A stretch of DNA of 32,439 bases, taken from assembly GCA_905480595.1 (NCBI GenBank), contig CAJQQY010000416.1:1-32439 (forward strand). Direction: 5' to 3'. The notes under the pieces are model-generated. The model was not told where the DNA came from and searched no databases. It worked only from the letters and a program-made list of their open reading frames with translations. Made by a program: the position numbers and the translations under genes. Positions 6,808 through 16,939 of the stretch are shown piece by piece (position 1 is the stretch's first letter; each line of letters begins with the position of its first letter). Source of the stretch: an uncultured Saprospiraceae bacterium. Lineage in GTDB: Bacteria > Bacteroidota > Bacteroidia > Chitinophagales > Saprospiraceae.

Positions 6808-8136
6808 TTGAAAATCATCATTCCAAATATTGCCGTCTCAGAAGTAGAATATACTTTTCATTGTTTGATGAAAGAGTTTTTGGGATTGGAATATGAAATA
6901 GCAGTTGCGCCCACCGCCAAGGATTTCACCATCATCATCGGTTCGAAAAAGTTAGTGATTAGGAATCATTTTTTTAAAAATGATGATCCATCAATTTTGT
7001 ATCAAAAACAGAATTTGCCCTCGCAGGTAACGTCCGATGAGCTGATGATTGATGGGAAAAAATATCCGCTTTATTCTATTTTTGGAAAATCAGCATGGAC
7101 CGAAAAGGAAGATGAAATTATATTAGCATCAGATATTGTTGCTTCCACTTTTTTTATGTTGTCGAGGTGGGAGGAGACGTTGGAAGGGGAGCGAGATATG
7201 CATCAACGTTTTTTGGGAAAAAACTCATTGGCGTATAAAAAAGGTTTTTTGGAAAAACCTGTAGTCAATCAATACGTAGAAATATTATGGGCTTTTTTAC
7301 AAAAACATGAAATTCAGCAAGCTCGAAGCAACCGAACTTTTGAAATTGTTCCGACGCACGATGTGGACATTCCGTTTTTGTTTCCAAACTTTATTTATGG
7401 ATTGCGAACGATTGCGAGGTATTTAGTTTCGCCCACTTATTTTTGGGATGGAATCAATTATTTGAAGTTTTATTTCCAAGGAAAAGATCCTTATGATACG
7501 CATGATATTTTTTTGGATGGAGCAGAAAAATTAGGGGTTAAAGCACATTTCTTTTTTATGGCGGGATGTTATAATCGTTTCGACCCAAGAGATCAATTGG
7601 AGCACCCGAAAGTAAAATCATTAATAGCAGAGGTAAAGAAACGAGGTCATCAAATCGGTTTTCATCCATCGTATAAATCGTATGATGATGCTCAAATTTT
7701 TTCCCTAGAAAAAGAACGCTTAGAAAAAATCGCAGGACAAAAAGTAGCAACGGGAAGGCAACATTATTTACGATTTGAAAACCCAACAACTTGGAATCTT
7801 TGGGAAAGCGAAAATATGACATGGGATTCGACAATGAGTTATGCCGATGAAATTGGTTTTCGAAATGGCGTTTGTTATTCCTTCCCTGTTTTTGATATTT
7901 TAAGAAGAAAAAAATTAAACCTGGTGGAGCGACCATTGATTTTGATGGAAGGGACGTTAGGTTTGTACATGGATATCACTTTAGATGATGCGAAAAATAG
8001 AGTAGGGGAGTTGATGAATCAAGTCAAAAAATACGAGGGGGAATTTGTTTTTTTATGGCATAACTCTTCGTTGAATTTTCGACAATATTCGAAGTATACT
8101 CCCATTTTAACAGAAATATATAATTATAAAAAATGA
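6808..8136 (+). CDS. Polysaccharide deacetylase-family protein
   Basis: A 442-residue protein. The C-terminal half looks like the NodB/polysaccharide deacetylase fold found in Bacteroidota capsule loci: THDVD near residue 187 (metal Asp pair), GHQIGFHPSYKSY near 285-298 (metal His), and GRQHYLRFENPTTW near 313-326. The N-terminal ~150 residues lack recognised motifs and probably form the accessory domain usually attached in this group. There is no signal peptide or membrane segment, so it is predicted cytoplasmic. It should remove an N-acyl group from a sugar or lipid-linked sugar; the substrate is unknown. TTG start at 6808. Its last codons overlap the WbpI-like start by 4 bp (ATGA), showing translational coupling. 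Confidence 0.75.
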   Translation: MKIIIPNIAVSEVEYTFHCLMKEFLGLEYEIAVAPTAKDFTIIIGSKKLVIRNHFFKNDDPSILYQKQNLPSQVTSDELMIDGKKYPLYSIFGKSAWTEKEDEIILASDIVASTFFMLSRWEETLEGERDMHQRFLGKNSLAYKKGFLEKPVVNQYVEILWAFLQKHEIQQARSNRTFEIVPTHDVDIPFLFPNFIYGLRTIARYLVSPTYFWDGINYLKFYFQGKDPYDTHDIFLDGAEKLGVKAHFFFMAGCYNRFDPRDQLEHPKVKSLIAEVKKRGHQIGFHPSYKSYDDAQIFSLEKERLEKIAGQKVATGRQHYLRFENPTTWNLWESENMTWDSTMSYADEIGFRNGVCYSFPVFDILRRKKLNLVERPLILMEGTLGLYMDITLDDAKNRVGELMNQVKKYEGEFVFLWHNSSLNFRQYSKYTPILTEIYNYKK

Positions 8137-9203
8137 AGATATTGACCATCGTCGGAGCACGACCACAATTTATCAAAGCAGCAGCAGTCAGTCGTGCCGT
8201 TGCGAAATTTGAAGGCGTGACTGAAGTGATCGTTCACACCGGGCAGCACTTTGATAAAAACATGAGCGATGTTTTTTTTGAAGAAATGCATATTCCGAAG
8301 CCTGACCATCATTTGCATATCAATAGCCTTTCGCATGGAGCGATGACTGGCAGGATGTTGGAAGGAATCGAAGGAGTTATTTTGGAGGAGAAACCAGATT
8401 GGGTGTTGGTTTATGGAGACACGAATTCGACATTGGCAGGAGCGTTGGCTGCTTCGAAATTGCATATTCCGTTGGCGCATGTAGAAGCAGGATTGCGATC
8501 CTTCAATATGAAAATGCCAGAAGAAGTGAATCGAATTTTGACGGACCGGATCAGTACCGTTTTATTTTGCCCGACCTCGACAGCAATCAAGAATTTAGAG
8601 AATGAAGGTTTTGGAAAATTAGAAAATGAGGTGGTTCAAGTGGGGGATGTGATGTATGATGCGGCTCTTTTTTATGCAGAGAAATCTAGGAAACCAGCAT
8701 TTGATGTTCCTGAGAAGTTTATTTTAACGACTTGCCACCGAGCAGAAAATACGGATGATCCCAAGAAATTGGCGAATATTATTAATGGTTTAAATGAGAT
8801 TCATCGAGATACACCAGTTATTTTGCCGTTACATCCAAGGACTAAAAATTACATTGCGAAATATGGTTTGCAACCTGAATTTCAGATGGTTGATCCAGTT
8901 GGATATTTGGAAATGGTTTATTTGTTACAAAATTGTTCGATGGTGATGACGGATAGTGGAGGCTTACAAAAAGAAGCATTTTTCTTTAAGAAACCATGTA
9001 TCACTTTGCGCGATGAAACAGAGTGGGTGGAGTTGATTGAGCATAAAGTTAATTACTTGTGTCATGTAGCAAATGAGGGAGAGATAGTTTCGCTTTTTAA
9101 GCAGGTGAAGGGGGAGGATATTGATTTTGAGGTTAATTTGTATGGGAAGGGGGATACTTCGGAGTTGATTGTGAGGGATTTGTTGGGAAGGAAAATTAAA
9201 TAA
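8133..9203 (+). CDS. wbpI: UDP-sugar 2-epimerase, WbpI-like
   Basis: A 356-residue non-hydrolysing UDP-GlcNAc 2-epimerase-fold enzyme. Motifs: MKILTIVGARPQFIKAAAVS at the N-terminus, VYGDTNSTLAGALAASKL, HVEAGLRSFNMKMPEEVNR, CHRAENTDD, LPLHPRTK and MTDSGGLQKEAFFFKKPC then RDETEWVE. By memory the text matches WbpI, which converts UDP-GlcNAc3NAcA to UDP-ManNAc3NAcA, more closely than WecB; only a phylogeny would separate the two. The preceding aminotransferase and the dehydrogenase/acetyltransferase pair at the other end of the locus support WbpI. Cytoplasmic. It overlaps the deacetylase gene by 4 bp and is followed 13 bp later by the polymerase gene, so all three are likely cotranscribed. Confidence 0.87.
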   Translation: MKILTIVGARPQFIKAAAVSRAVAKFEGVTEVIVHTGQHFDKNMSDVFFEEMHIPKPDHHLHINSLSHGAMTGRMLEGIEGVILEEKPDWVLVYGDTNSTLAGALAASKLHIPLAHVEAGLRSFNMKMPEEVNRILTDRISTVLFCPTSTAIKNLENEGFGKLENEVVQVGDVMYDAALFYAEKSRKPAFDVPEKFILTTCHRAENTDDPKKLANIINGLNEIHRDTPVILPLHPRTKNYIAKYGLQPEFQMVDPVGYLEMVYLLQNCSMVMTDSGGLQKEAFFFKKPCITLRDETEWVELIEHKVNYLCHVANEGEIVSLFKQVKGEDIDFEVNLYGKGDTSELIVRDLLGRKIK

Positions 9204-9216
9204 ATCCTAAACAGAG

Positions 9217-10524
9217 ATGGGTGAAAATAAAATATTAGTAGGCTTAATGACTCTGTATATTATTAGTTTAGGATTTCAGAGTTTACTTAATTTACCTATT
9301 GTAGGACATCGAATACAAATTCCAGAATTTGTATTTCTAACAATAATATTGTTTTCAATTTTTAATTATAAAAGCATTTCATTTAGTTTAAATAAAATGG
9401 ATTATATCATTTTATTTTATTTGGTACTAAATATTATTTCCTCCGTTTGGAATAAAAGTGAATTATCTTCATACTTAGAAACCTTGGGAAGGTTTTATTT
9501 ATTTGGAGTGTATTTTATTTTTAAAACAATCACCTCAAATTGGAATATATCGAGACTTAAAGATTATGTAATTAATAACTTCTACCTTCTAGGAATCATT
9601 AGTTCTATAATTGCGCTCATCGGATGGATGATAGCAATGTATACAAACGAGAGTAATCTTTTAGCGACGTCCTACGAAAACTACCCTTACTTTGGTACTA
9701 TATATCGAATTAGGGGAGCAACTCCTACACCTACCATGTTTGCTGTATTGTTATCTTTTTGTGCTTTTCTGTTGACAGTATTAATTATTGAAAAAAAATC
9801 GAAAAGAAAAATCAACTTATTTTTACTTGGAATTATATTGATTTCATGTTTTCTAACATTTTCTAAAACCTTTCTATTAATAATTTCAGGTATTGCTCTA
9901 ATCTTTTTTCACAAAAAAAAGTTATTTAAAAGATATAAATATTTAGAAGCAATTTTAATTTTTTCAGTATCCTTATTATTTATTGTTAGCTCACATTTTT
10001 TATTTTTTAAAAGTGATTCAGATTGGAATCAGAAATTAGAAAATACTCCTTTTTCTACTAATGAGATTTTATACAAAAATGATAAAGTAATCATTTTGGA
10101 AAGTTTTTATATTTTTTCAAAAAGGTGTGCAATAGAAATAAGTAAAATAAATCCAATAATAGGTATTGGTCCAGCAAATTTTAATAAATCGATGTATCAA
10201 CTAGATAAAAATGAATATCCCGCTTTAAACAAATTGATGGGGGTAGATCCTCATTCTGTTTATTTTGGAACATTTGCTGAAAATGGATTTTCAGGTTTGA
10301 TATGTGTCATTTTGATGTTTTATTTGATGTTGAAAAAATTAAAAAGGATCAAAATTGAAGAGCCAGTTTTTGTTTATGCTTTGTTTATGATATTTGTACT
10401 GTTATTGATTGAAGGGATTACTACTGATATAATGAATTTTAGAAATTTATGGGTGATAATGGGGATTGTTGAAGGCATAAGAGTAGAAAAGTATAAAAAA
10501 GAAGAGTTGATTTTGTTATCTTAA
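9217..10524 (+). CDS. O-antigen polymerase/ligase-like membrane protein (Wzy/WaaL)
   Basis: A 435-residue polytopic inner-membrane protein with about ten to twelve hydrophobic segments. The PF04932-type signature is visible late in the protein: IIGIGPANFNKS at about residues 313-324, then DPHSVYFGTFAENGFSGL at about 344-361, equivalent to the family's loop plus H[NS]xyl..l.e.G motif. It should polymerise or ligate undecaprenol-linked repeat units on the periplasmic side; polymerase and ligase cannot be told apart from sequence like this. Its AT-richness is clearly higher than that of the three genes before it, which is normal for wzy and suggests separate acquisition. No wzz-like gene is in the window. 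Confidence 0.82.
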   Translation: MGENKILVGLMTLYIISLGFQSLLNLPIVGHRIQIPEFVFLTIILFSIFNYKSISFSLNKMDYIILFYLVLNIISSVWNKSELSSYLETLGRFYLFGVYFIFKTITSNWNISRLKDYVINNFYLLGIISSIIALIGWMIAMYTNESNLLATSYENYPYFGTIYRIRGATPTPTMFAVLLSFCAFLLTVLIIEKKSKRKINLFLLGIILISCFLTFSKTFLLIISGIALIFFHKKKLFKRYKYLEAILIFSVSLLFIVSSHFLFFKSDSDWNQKLENTPFSTNEILYKNDKVIILESFYIFSKRCAIEISKINPIIGIGPANFNKSMYQLDKNEYPALNKLMGVDPHSVYFGTFAENGFSGLICVILMFYLMLKKLKRIKIEEPVFVYALFMIFVLLLIEGITTDIMNFRNLWVIMGIVEGIRVEKYKKEELILLS

Positions 10525-10673
10525 TTACAATATAAAAGTTTGCAAATGGTTAATTTTGTAGCTAATTAGCTTGTTTTTCCTCCAAAACCTAAAGATGCAA
10601 TACGTGGTCTACATGACAGAATACAGGCTCAATATTTGATATAAGTATTATTTAACATGTTTCTCTCTGTAAA

Positions 10674-13600
10674 ATGCTCTACAACCCATCAATTAAAACG
10701 GTTATAATGAATAAAATAATAACTCTGATTACTTCTTTTATATTTTTATTGTCTTCTGCATCTGCCCAAATGTGGAATGGAGTAGATACATTATATGGTA
10801 ATGAATGGATTGAATATGACCAATCTCACTTTAAGATAATGGTTGCCGAGGATGGTATCCATCGTTTAGATTATCAGACCTTATTAGATCAAGGGGTTCC
10901 AGTTAATTCTTTTGCAGGAAATCAATTGAGGTTATTTTATATGGGGGAGGAGCAACCCATTTTTACCTCAACCGATAACTCGTTTTCCACGGGAGATTAT
11001 ATAGAATTTTTTGGAAAGAAAAACCGAGGGGATTTAGATGAGTATTTGTTTCAGGATCCAACTCAAGAAATGGCTAATCCGGACTATAGTATGTTTACAG
11101 ATTCGAGTGCTTATTTCTTGACATGGAGTGATGTGCCTTCCACTAGCAGATTTGAAAATATCTCCAATGAATTAAATAATGCGCCTTCAACTCCTGAATC
11201 TTTTTGTTTATATACCGTTAGTGAGATTAAAAATGAAAACTTTAGTAAAAAGAAATTTTCTCAAAATGTTTACCATTCGGAGTTTGGAATGTCAGAGGGG
11301 TTTGTTGGAAGTAAGGAAATTAGTCAAATCGTAACTCTTACCCCTGAGGCGTTATTTACTGCAGGACCCGAAAGTAAATTAAGCACTCGAACCGTAATAT
11401 TGAATCATACAGATCAAAATTCAAGTCATATTCAGACAATTAACTTTAATGGAAGTATTTTGGCTCAAGATGAATTTAATAACGCAAAGGTACTCCAACA
11501 TGATTTTGGTATTACAACGAGTACACTTGGAGGAGCGGTTGAAATAGAATTTGCAGGGCTTTTTAATGGAAATGATAGACAGCAAGTAGCTTCTGTAAAG
11601 TTAACTTATCCACGGACTTTTGATTTTGGGGGTAAAAAATTCATTGAATTTTCTATGCCTGAATCATCAAGTTTACAATATTTAAGTATTAGTAATTTTG
11701 ATCTAGGAAGTAGTAATCCGATTCTTTATGATTTAACTAATCAAATTAGAATTGAAACAACGGTTAGTGGAAGTAATGTAGAAATTGCACTTCCTCCTTC
11801 GGCAATTGAAAGAAAATTAGTATTAATTAATAATAATTCAGGTATTAATTTAATCAACGATTTAAATCCGATTTCATTTATTGACTATACTCAACAAGAT
11901 GATGATTTTATAATTATTTCTAACCAACGACTTTTTAATGATGTTCAGTCCGGAGGAACGAATTGGGTAGAAGAATATGCTAATTATAGAAGTTCTGCTG
12001 ATGGAAGAAATTACAATACTGTAGTAGTGGATGTGAATCAATTGTACGATCAATTTGCTTATGGAGTTAATCGTCACAGTATATCTATTCGTAATTTTGG
12101 CCATTTTATCAAAAAGGAGTGGACTAACCCAAAGTATATTTTCTTAATTGGGAAAGGAAGAGCTTATGATGAAATTAGAACTGCAAATGATCTAAGTGAA
12201 TCGCTGGTTGATAATACATTTCATATTCCCACATTTGGAACTAAAGGAGGAGGAGATAATTTATTATTGTCTACCAATTATACAGGTTACCCAATTATTC
12301 CTATTGGAAGAGTTGCTGCCAAAACGCCAAATGATGTAAGGTTATATTTGGAAAAAGTAATGGCTCAAGAAAGTAATCAAAATCAACCTGAACAAACTAT
12401 TGAAAACATTGCTTGGAGAAAACGAATTCTACATTTAGGAGGAGGAAATACTCAAGAACAACCTTTATTTAAGAGTTATTTAAATGGGTTTGAGTCGATA
12501 ATTGAAAATAACAAATTTGGGGCGGAGGTAACTTCCTACTACAAGACAACTTCTGATCCTGTTCAAATATCTATTTCCGATCAGTTGACTAATTTTATTA
12601 ATGAAGGAATATCGGTATTGACCATTTTCGGACATGCTTCAATAGGTGGATTTGATTTTAGTATTGATGATGCACAATCTTATGATAATGAAGGCAGGTT
12701 TCCAGTCATGATTTCGTTGGGTTGTTTTTCAGGACAGATACACACTAAATTTAAAGGAGTAAGTGAAGATTTTATACTGACGGAGAAAAAAGGAGCGATT
12801 GTATTTTTTGCATCAACAGGTGTTGGGTTTTCTAATTCATTAAGAACATTTGGAGATGAGTTTTATCGACAATTAGGAGATGGTAACTATGGTATGGGGA
12901 TAGGAGATGTGGCAAGAGCTACGCTAGAAAATACAGATAACTCGATTGGTTACCTTGCTGGAGTTATGACTTTGCATGGAGATCCTTCTGTAAGAGTTAA
13001 AGTTGGAGATGGGCCTGATTATGTGATTAATAGTAACTCCGTTAAATTTGATCCAAATCCAATTAGCGTCCAATTAGATAGTTTTGATATGAGTTTTGAG
13101 TTGGTAAATCTTGGGCAGAAGAAAAATGATAAAATGCTTCTGGAAATACTTCAGGAGCTGCCAGATGGTGAACCATTTTATTTGGTAAGTGATAGTATTC
13201 AGGCTCCTGCATTTAAAGAAACAATTTCTTATCGTCTTCCAACTTTGGGAAGTCGTGCTTTAGGAGCCAATAAGATTTTTATAGAAATAGATAAAGGAAA
13301 TAGTATCGTTGAATTACCTGACCCAGTAGCAGAAGAAAATAATAAATTGCTTAATTCGACAGGTAGTGAAGGAGTAATCGTACATTTCGTTTCTAATGAA
13401 ATCATCCCAGTATATCCCAAAGAATTTAGTATAGTAGATGCTCCGAATCTAACCTTAAAAGCGTCAACCTCTAGCCCATTTTTAGATGATCAAAAATATA
13501 TTTTCGAAATAGATACGACAGAAAATTTTGATAGTCCTTTCTTGGAACGAACTGAGATCACTCAAAAAGGAGGAGTGGTCAAATGGACTCCAACTATTAA

Positions 13601-15728
13601 TTATCAAAATGATCAAGTTTATTATTGGAGAGTGAGTCCAGAAGAAGATCCAGCTGTGGGCGGTTTTATTTGGAGAAGCAGTTCATTTGTATATTTGGAT
13701 GGAGCAGGTAATGGGTGGAATCAATCTCATTATTTTCAATTTTTGGAGGATGATTATTTTAATATGGAACTGAAAGATGATCGAAGGTTTAAATATATCA
13801 CAGATTTTAAAGATGTAAGAGTAGAGAACTTTGTTATTGAACCTCCTTACTTATTTACACCAATATATTTGATAAATAATGAACGAGCTGGCTGGTGGAC
13901 AGGAAGTGTATATTCAGGAATAGGAGCTGGAATTGGTATAGCTGTAATTGATACCGTAGATGTAGAACCTTGGATCAATGATCCTGCTACTTATGGAACG
14001 ATAACCTATTTTCCGGGCAACCTTGGATTATTTCCTTTTAAAGTAAATGAAATAGAGGATAGAGAAAAAATAATTAATTTTTTACAAATCATTCCAGAAG
14101 GATACTATGTAATGATAATGACTTTTCAAGAGACTGGTTTTTCATATGATCCGGAAGAATGGGCAGCAGATGATGCTATATTGGGAAATAATATTTTCGA
14201 TATGTTAGAAGCAGAGGGAGCGACTCAAATTCGAGATACAGAAACACTTGGTTCAAGACCTTATATTCTTTGGTATAAAAAAGGGGAGGGAGTAATAGAA
14301 GAATTAATGGCTCCTGATTTAGAAGAAACCATTATTAGTCAATTAGGAATTCCAGGTAATTGGGACCGAGGAAGAATTACTTCTAGTTTAATTGGACCTG
14401 CACGTAGTTGGGAATCTTTACAATGGCAAACTAGTGGAATTGATAATCCTAGTGATAATGCATATTTAGATGTTATAGGAGTGGATAATAGTGGAAATGA
14501 TTCTTTACTATATTCTCAAGTTATTGCTACAGATACTACCTTAAATGAAATTAGTGCGGAAGAATTTCCATATTTAAAATTAAGGTTTAACTCGCAGGAT
14601 ACTGTTTTAAAATCTACTATTCAGTTAGATTATTGGAGGGTACTTTACGAAGGAATTCCTGAGATAGCATTAAATCCTTCAGCTTATTTTAGTTTTCAAA
14701 AAGATACCTTACAGCAAGGGGAAAAATTAAGTATGAGTGTAGCTATTGAGAATATTGGTAGATATGATATGGATAGTTTATTAGTTAACTTTTCAATTAC
14801 AGATTCAGGAAATAATCAGACTAATTCTTTCAAAAGACTAAAACCTCTACAAGTCGGAGATACACTTGTTGCGAATATCGATTATAGCACCATTAATTTT
14901 GCAAATCGAAATACGTTTCAAGTAATAGCAAATCCTAATATGGATCAAGTTGAAGAGACGCTTGTAAATAATATTGGATTTTTTGATTTCTTTGTCGAAA
15001 CAGATCAGCGAAATCCTTTACTTGATGTTACCTTTGATGGAGTACATATTATGGATGGAGATTTGGTTTCTTCACGACCAAGTATTTTGGTTAGCTTAAA
15101 AGATGAAAATCAATTTCTAGCACTAGATGATCCTTCTTTGGTCAAAGTATATTTACAATCACCTAATCAACCAGAAGTGCGACAAATTTTTGTAGATGGA
15201 GATACCTTGGTGTTTCTACCTGGGAATGTAAATGGAAACCAGAATAAAGCTCAAATATCCTATAGCCCCAAATTAACAGTAGATGGAACTTATTATCTGA
15301 TTATTCAAGCTCAAGATCAAACAGGAAATCAGTCTGGAGATTTAGATTATAAGATTAGCTTTGAAGTGAAAAATCAGTCAGCAGTTACCAAAGTATTGAA
15401 TTATCCAAATCCTTTTTCTACTTCTACTAGATTTGTTTTTACACTTACAGGAAGTGAATTGCCTGAAGATATGAAAATCCAAATTATGACCATTTCAGGT
15501 AGAATAGTTAGAGAAATTCGACAAGAGGAATTAGGTCCATTGCACATTGGTAATAACCTAACTTACGCTTGGAATGGTACTGATGAATATGGAGCGAAGT
15601 TAGCCAACGGCGTTTATTTATATCGAGTAATTATTAAGAAAAGTAATGATGAAAACTTTGATGAATTGAATACGAAGGCAGATCAATTTTTTAAAAATAA
15701 CTTTGGGAAATTGGTGATTATTCGGTAG
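10674..15728 (+). CDS. porU2: PorU2-like T9SS sortase / C25-family peptidase
   Basis: A 1684-codon exported protein. The signal peptide (MNKIITLITSFIFLLSSASAQ) begins at ATG 10707, so that start is more likely than 10674. The central part has a gingipain-like C25 caspase fold: catalytic His in TIFGHASIGG (His654 from 10674) and Cys in SLGCFSG (Cys684). Before it are a beta-rich N-terminal region and FLIGKGRAYDE. After it are several Ig-like/CARDB-like beta domains. The end (residues ~1570-1660) has NYPNPFSTSTRFVFTLTG...GRIVREI... and WNGTDEYGAKLANGVYLYRV, a FlgD/CTD-like domain. PorU proteins remove T9SS signals and attach cargo to surface polysaccharide; long forms in Bacteroidota are annotated PorU2. 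It could instead be a secreted C25 protease. Placement within a polysaccharide locus is notable. Confidence 0.8.
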   Translation: MLYNPSIKTVIMNKIITLITSFIFLLSSASAQMWNGVDTLYGNEWIEYDQSHFKIMVAEDGIHRLDYQTLLDQGVPVNSFAGNQLRLFYMGEEQPIFTSTDNSFSTGDYIEFFGKKNRGDLDEYLFQDPTQEMANPDYSMFTDSSAYFLTWSDVPSTSRFENISNELNNAPSTPESFCLYTVSEIKNENFSKKKFSQNVYHSEFGMSEGFVGSKEISQIVTLTPEALFTAGPESKLSTRTVILNHTDQNSSHIQTINFNGSILAQDEFNNAKVLQHDFGITTSTLGGAVEIEFAGLFNGNDRQQVASVKLTYPRTFDFGGKKFIEFSMPESSSLQYLSISNFDLGSSNPILYDLTNQIRIETTVSGSNVEIALPPSAIERKLVLINNNSGINLINDLNPISFIDYTQQDDDFIIISNQRLFNDVQSGGTNWVEEYANYRSSADGRNYNTVVVDVNQLYDQFAYGVNRHSISIRNFGHFIKKEWTNPKYIFLIGKGRAYDEIRTANDLSESLVDNTFHIPTFGTKGGGDNLLLSTNYTGYPIIPIGRVAAKTPNDVRLYLEKVMAQESNQNQPEQTIENIAWRKRILHLGGGNTQEQPLFKSYLNGFESIIENNKFGAEVTSYYKTTSDPVQISISDQLTNFINEGISVLTIFGHASIGGFDFSIDDAQSYDNEGRFPVMISLGCFSGQIHTKFKGVSEDFILTEKKGAIVFFASTGVGFSNSLRTFGDEFYRQLGDGNYGMGIGDVARATLENTDNSIGYLAGVMTLHGDPSVRVKVGDGPDYVINSNSVKFDPNPISVQLDSFDMSFELVNLGQKKNDKMLLEILQELPDGEPFYLVSDSIQAPAFKETISYRLPTLGSRALGANKIFIEIDKGNSIVELPDPVAEENNKLLNSTGSEGVIVHFVSNEIIPVYPKEFSIVDAPNLTLKASTSSPFLDDQKYIFEIDTTENFDSPFLERTEITQKGGVVKWTPTINYQNDQVYYWRVSPEEDPAVGGFIWRSSSFVYLDGAGNGWNQSHYFQFLEDDYFNMELKDDRRFKYITDFKDVRVENFVIEPPYLFTPIYLINNERAGWWTGSVYSGIGAGIGIAVIDTVDVEPWINDPATYGTITYFPGNLGLFPFKVNEIEDREKIINFLQIIPEGYYVMIMTFQETGFSYDPEEWAADDAILGNNIFDMLEAEGATQIRDTETLGSRPYILWYKKGEGVIEELMAPDLEETIISQLGIPGNWDRGRITSSLIGPARSWESLQWQTSGIDNPSDNAYLDVIGVDNSGNDSLLYSQVIATDTTLNEISAEEFPYLKLRFNSQDTVLKSTIQLDYWRVLYEGIPEIALNPSAYFSFQKDTLQQGEKLSMSVAIENIGRYDMDSLLVNFSITDSGNNQTNSFKRLKPLQVGDTLVANIDYSTINFANRNTFQVIANPNMDQVEETLVNNIGFFDFFVETDQRNPLLDVTFDGVHIMDGDLVSSRPSILVSLKDENQFLALDDPSLVKVYLQSPNQPEVRQIFVDGDTLVFLPGNVNGNQNKAQISYSPKLTVDGTYYLIIQAQDQTGNQSGDLDYKISFEVKNQSAVTKVLNYPNPFSTSTRFVFTLTGSELPEDMKIQIMTISGRIVREIRQEELGPLHIGNNLTYAWNGTDEYGAKLANGVYLYRVIIKKSNDENFDELNTKADQFFKNNFGKLVIIR

Positions 15729-15752
15729 CCTTAGCGCATGTTTAAATTTTTT

Positions 15753-15796
15753 AAAAAAGATGGTCAATTCTAAAGTAGGGTTGACCATCTTTTTTT
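15753..15796 (+). terminator. Rho-independent terminator after the PorU2-like gene
   Basis: Stem AAAAAAGATGGTCAA (15753-15767) pairs with TTGACCATCTTTTTT (15781-15795) across a 13-nt loop, with the T-run built into the second arm. It lies 25 bases after the stop and isolates this gene from the operon starting at 16007. Confidence 0.85.
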
Positions 15797-16006
15797 AGTT
15801 AAACTAGTCAGACAAAAGAAAAAGTTTCTCTATTTTGTATTTGAGTATAAATTGAGTTTTTTTGTGATAAGTTAATTTTCATTTGAGTTTATCAGCCTAA
15901 GGTAGACAGGTTCAAAATGAAATCGTACAATGTTGGATCGTAAAACGTCTAACCTTCAACGTCTATCGAATAAAATTTTCCATGTTTTAAATTTCAATAA
16001 ATACGA

Positions 16007-16939
16007 TTGCCAAAAACTAAACACATATCTGTTGTCTCACCTGTTTACAAAGCAGAGCAATTAGTTGATAGCTTGGTTGCTCAAATCATTCTTCACGTAG
16101 AAAAAATTACCATCGATTTTGAGATTATTTTAGTTGAAGACGGGAGTAATGATAATTCATGGGAAAAGATTCAACAAAATTGTCTGAAAGATTCAAGAGT
16201 TAAAGGAGTAAAATTGAGTAGAAATTTTGGACAACATTATGCGATTACAGCAGGGTTAGAAGCATCACAAGGGGAATGGATTATTATTATGGATTGTGAT
16301 CTGCAAGATCGACCAGACCAAATTCCAAAATTATATGAAGCATCTCAGAAGGGATTTGATTTAGTTTTTGCAAGAAGAATTTTAAGGCAAGATGTATTTT
16401 TCAAAAGAGCCTCTTCTAAAGTTTTTTATCGTCTTTTCAGTTATCTGACAGAGACAAATCAAGATAGCGCCATCTCTAATTTTGGGGTTTATAATAGAAA
16501 GGTAGTGGATGCGATATTAAGCATGGAGGATCAATTAAAATATTTTCCAACCATGTCTAAATGGGTTGGATTTTCCTCCACAACTGTTGATGTAGAACAC
16601 GGAAAAAGAGAAAGTGGAGCATCTTCCTATTCATGGAAAGCATTAATTGAATTAGCTTTCAACAATATCATCGCCTTTTCAGATATGCCATTAAAGTTGA
16701 CCATTAAGTTTGGATTATTAATATCTACCGTCTCAGGTATGGTAGGTATCTATTATTTGATTTCTTATTTTTTAGGTAATATAACGGTATCAGGTTTTGC
16801 AAGTTTGATTATTTCTATTTGGTTTTTATCTGGTATTATCATTTTTATTCTTGGAATGATTGGTATTTACTTAGGAAAAGTTTTTGAAAAAGTAAAAGGA
16901 AGACCCGTTTACATCATAGATAAAACGATTAATATTTAA
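16007..16939 (+). CDS. GT2 glycosyltransferase, ArnC/GtrB/DPM1-like
   Basis: A 310-residue glycosyltransferase with an N-terminal GT-A domain (ISVVSPVYKAEQLVDSL; VEDGSNDNSW at 44-52; KLSRNFGQHYAITAGL; metal-binding MDCDLQD with Asp96/Asp98) and two C-terminal membrane helices (about 228-255 and 265-290) ending in GKVFEKVKGRPVYII. This layout is that of polyprenyl-phosphate sugar transferases such as ArnC and GtrB, which place a sugar on undecaprenyl phosphate at the inner membrane. It is the first gene of a tight operon with a formyltransferase, a WecE-like aminotransferase and a polytopic protein, so the donor may be an N-formylated amino sugar. The start is TTG at 16007; no better ATG is near. 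Confidence 0.88.
   Translation: MPKTKHISVVSPVYKAEQLVDSLVAQIILHVEKITIDFEIILVEDGSNDNSWEKIQQNCLKDSRVKGVKLSRNFGQHYAITAGLEASQGEWIIIMDCDLQDRPDQIPKLYEASQKGFDLVFARRILRQDVFFKRASSKVFYRLFSYLTETNQDSAISNFGVYNRKVVDAILSMEDQLKYFPTMSKWVGFSSTTVDVEHGKRESGASSYSWKALIELAFNNIIAFSDMPLKLTIKFGLLISTVSGMVGIYYLISYFLGNITVSGFASLIISIWFLSGIIIFILGMIGIYLGKVFEKVKGRPVYIIDKTINI

Noticed and set aside
6808-8136. ArnD-type deformylase completing an Arn-like pathway
   Set aside because: The protein is in the polysaccharide deacetylase superfamily, but it is far from the Arn-like operon, has an extra N-terminal region and is translationally coupled to wbpI. No specific ArnD feature was seen.
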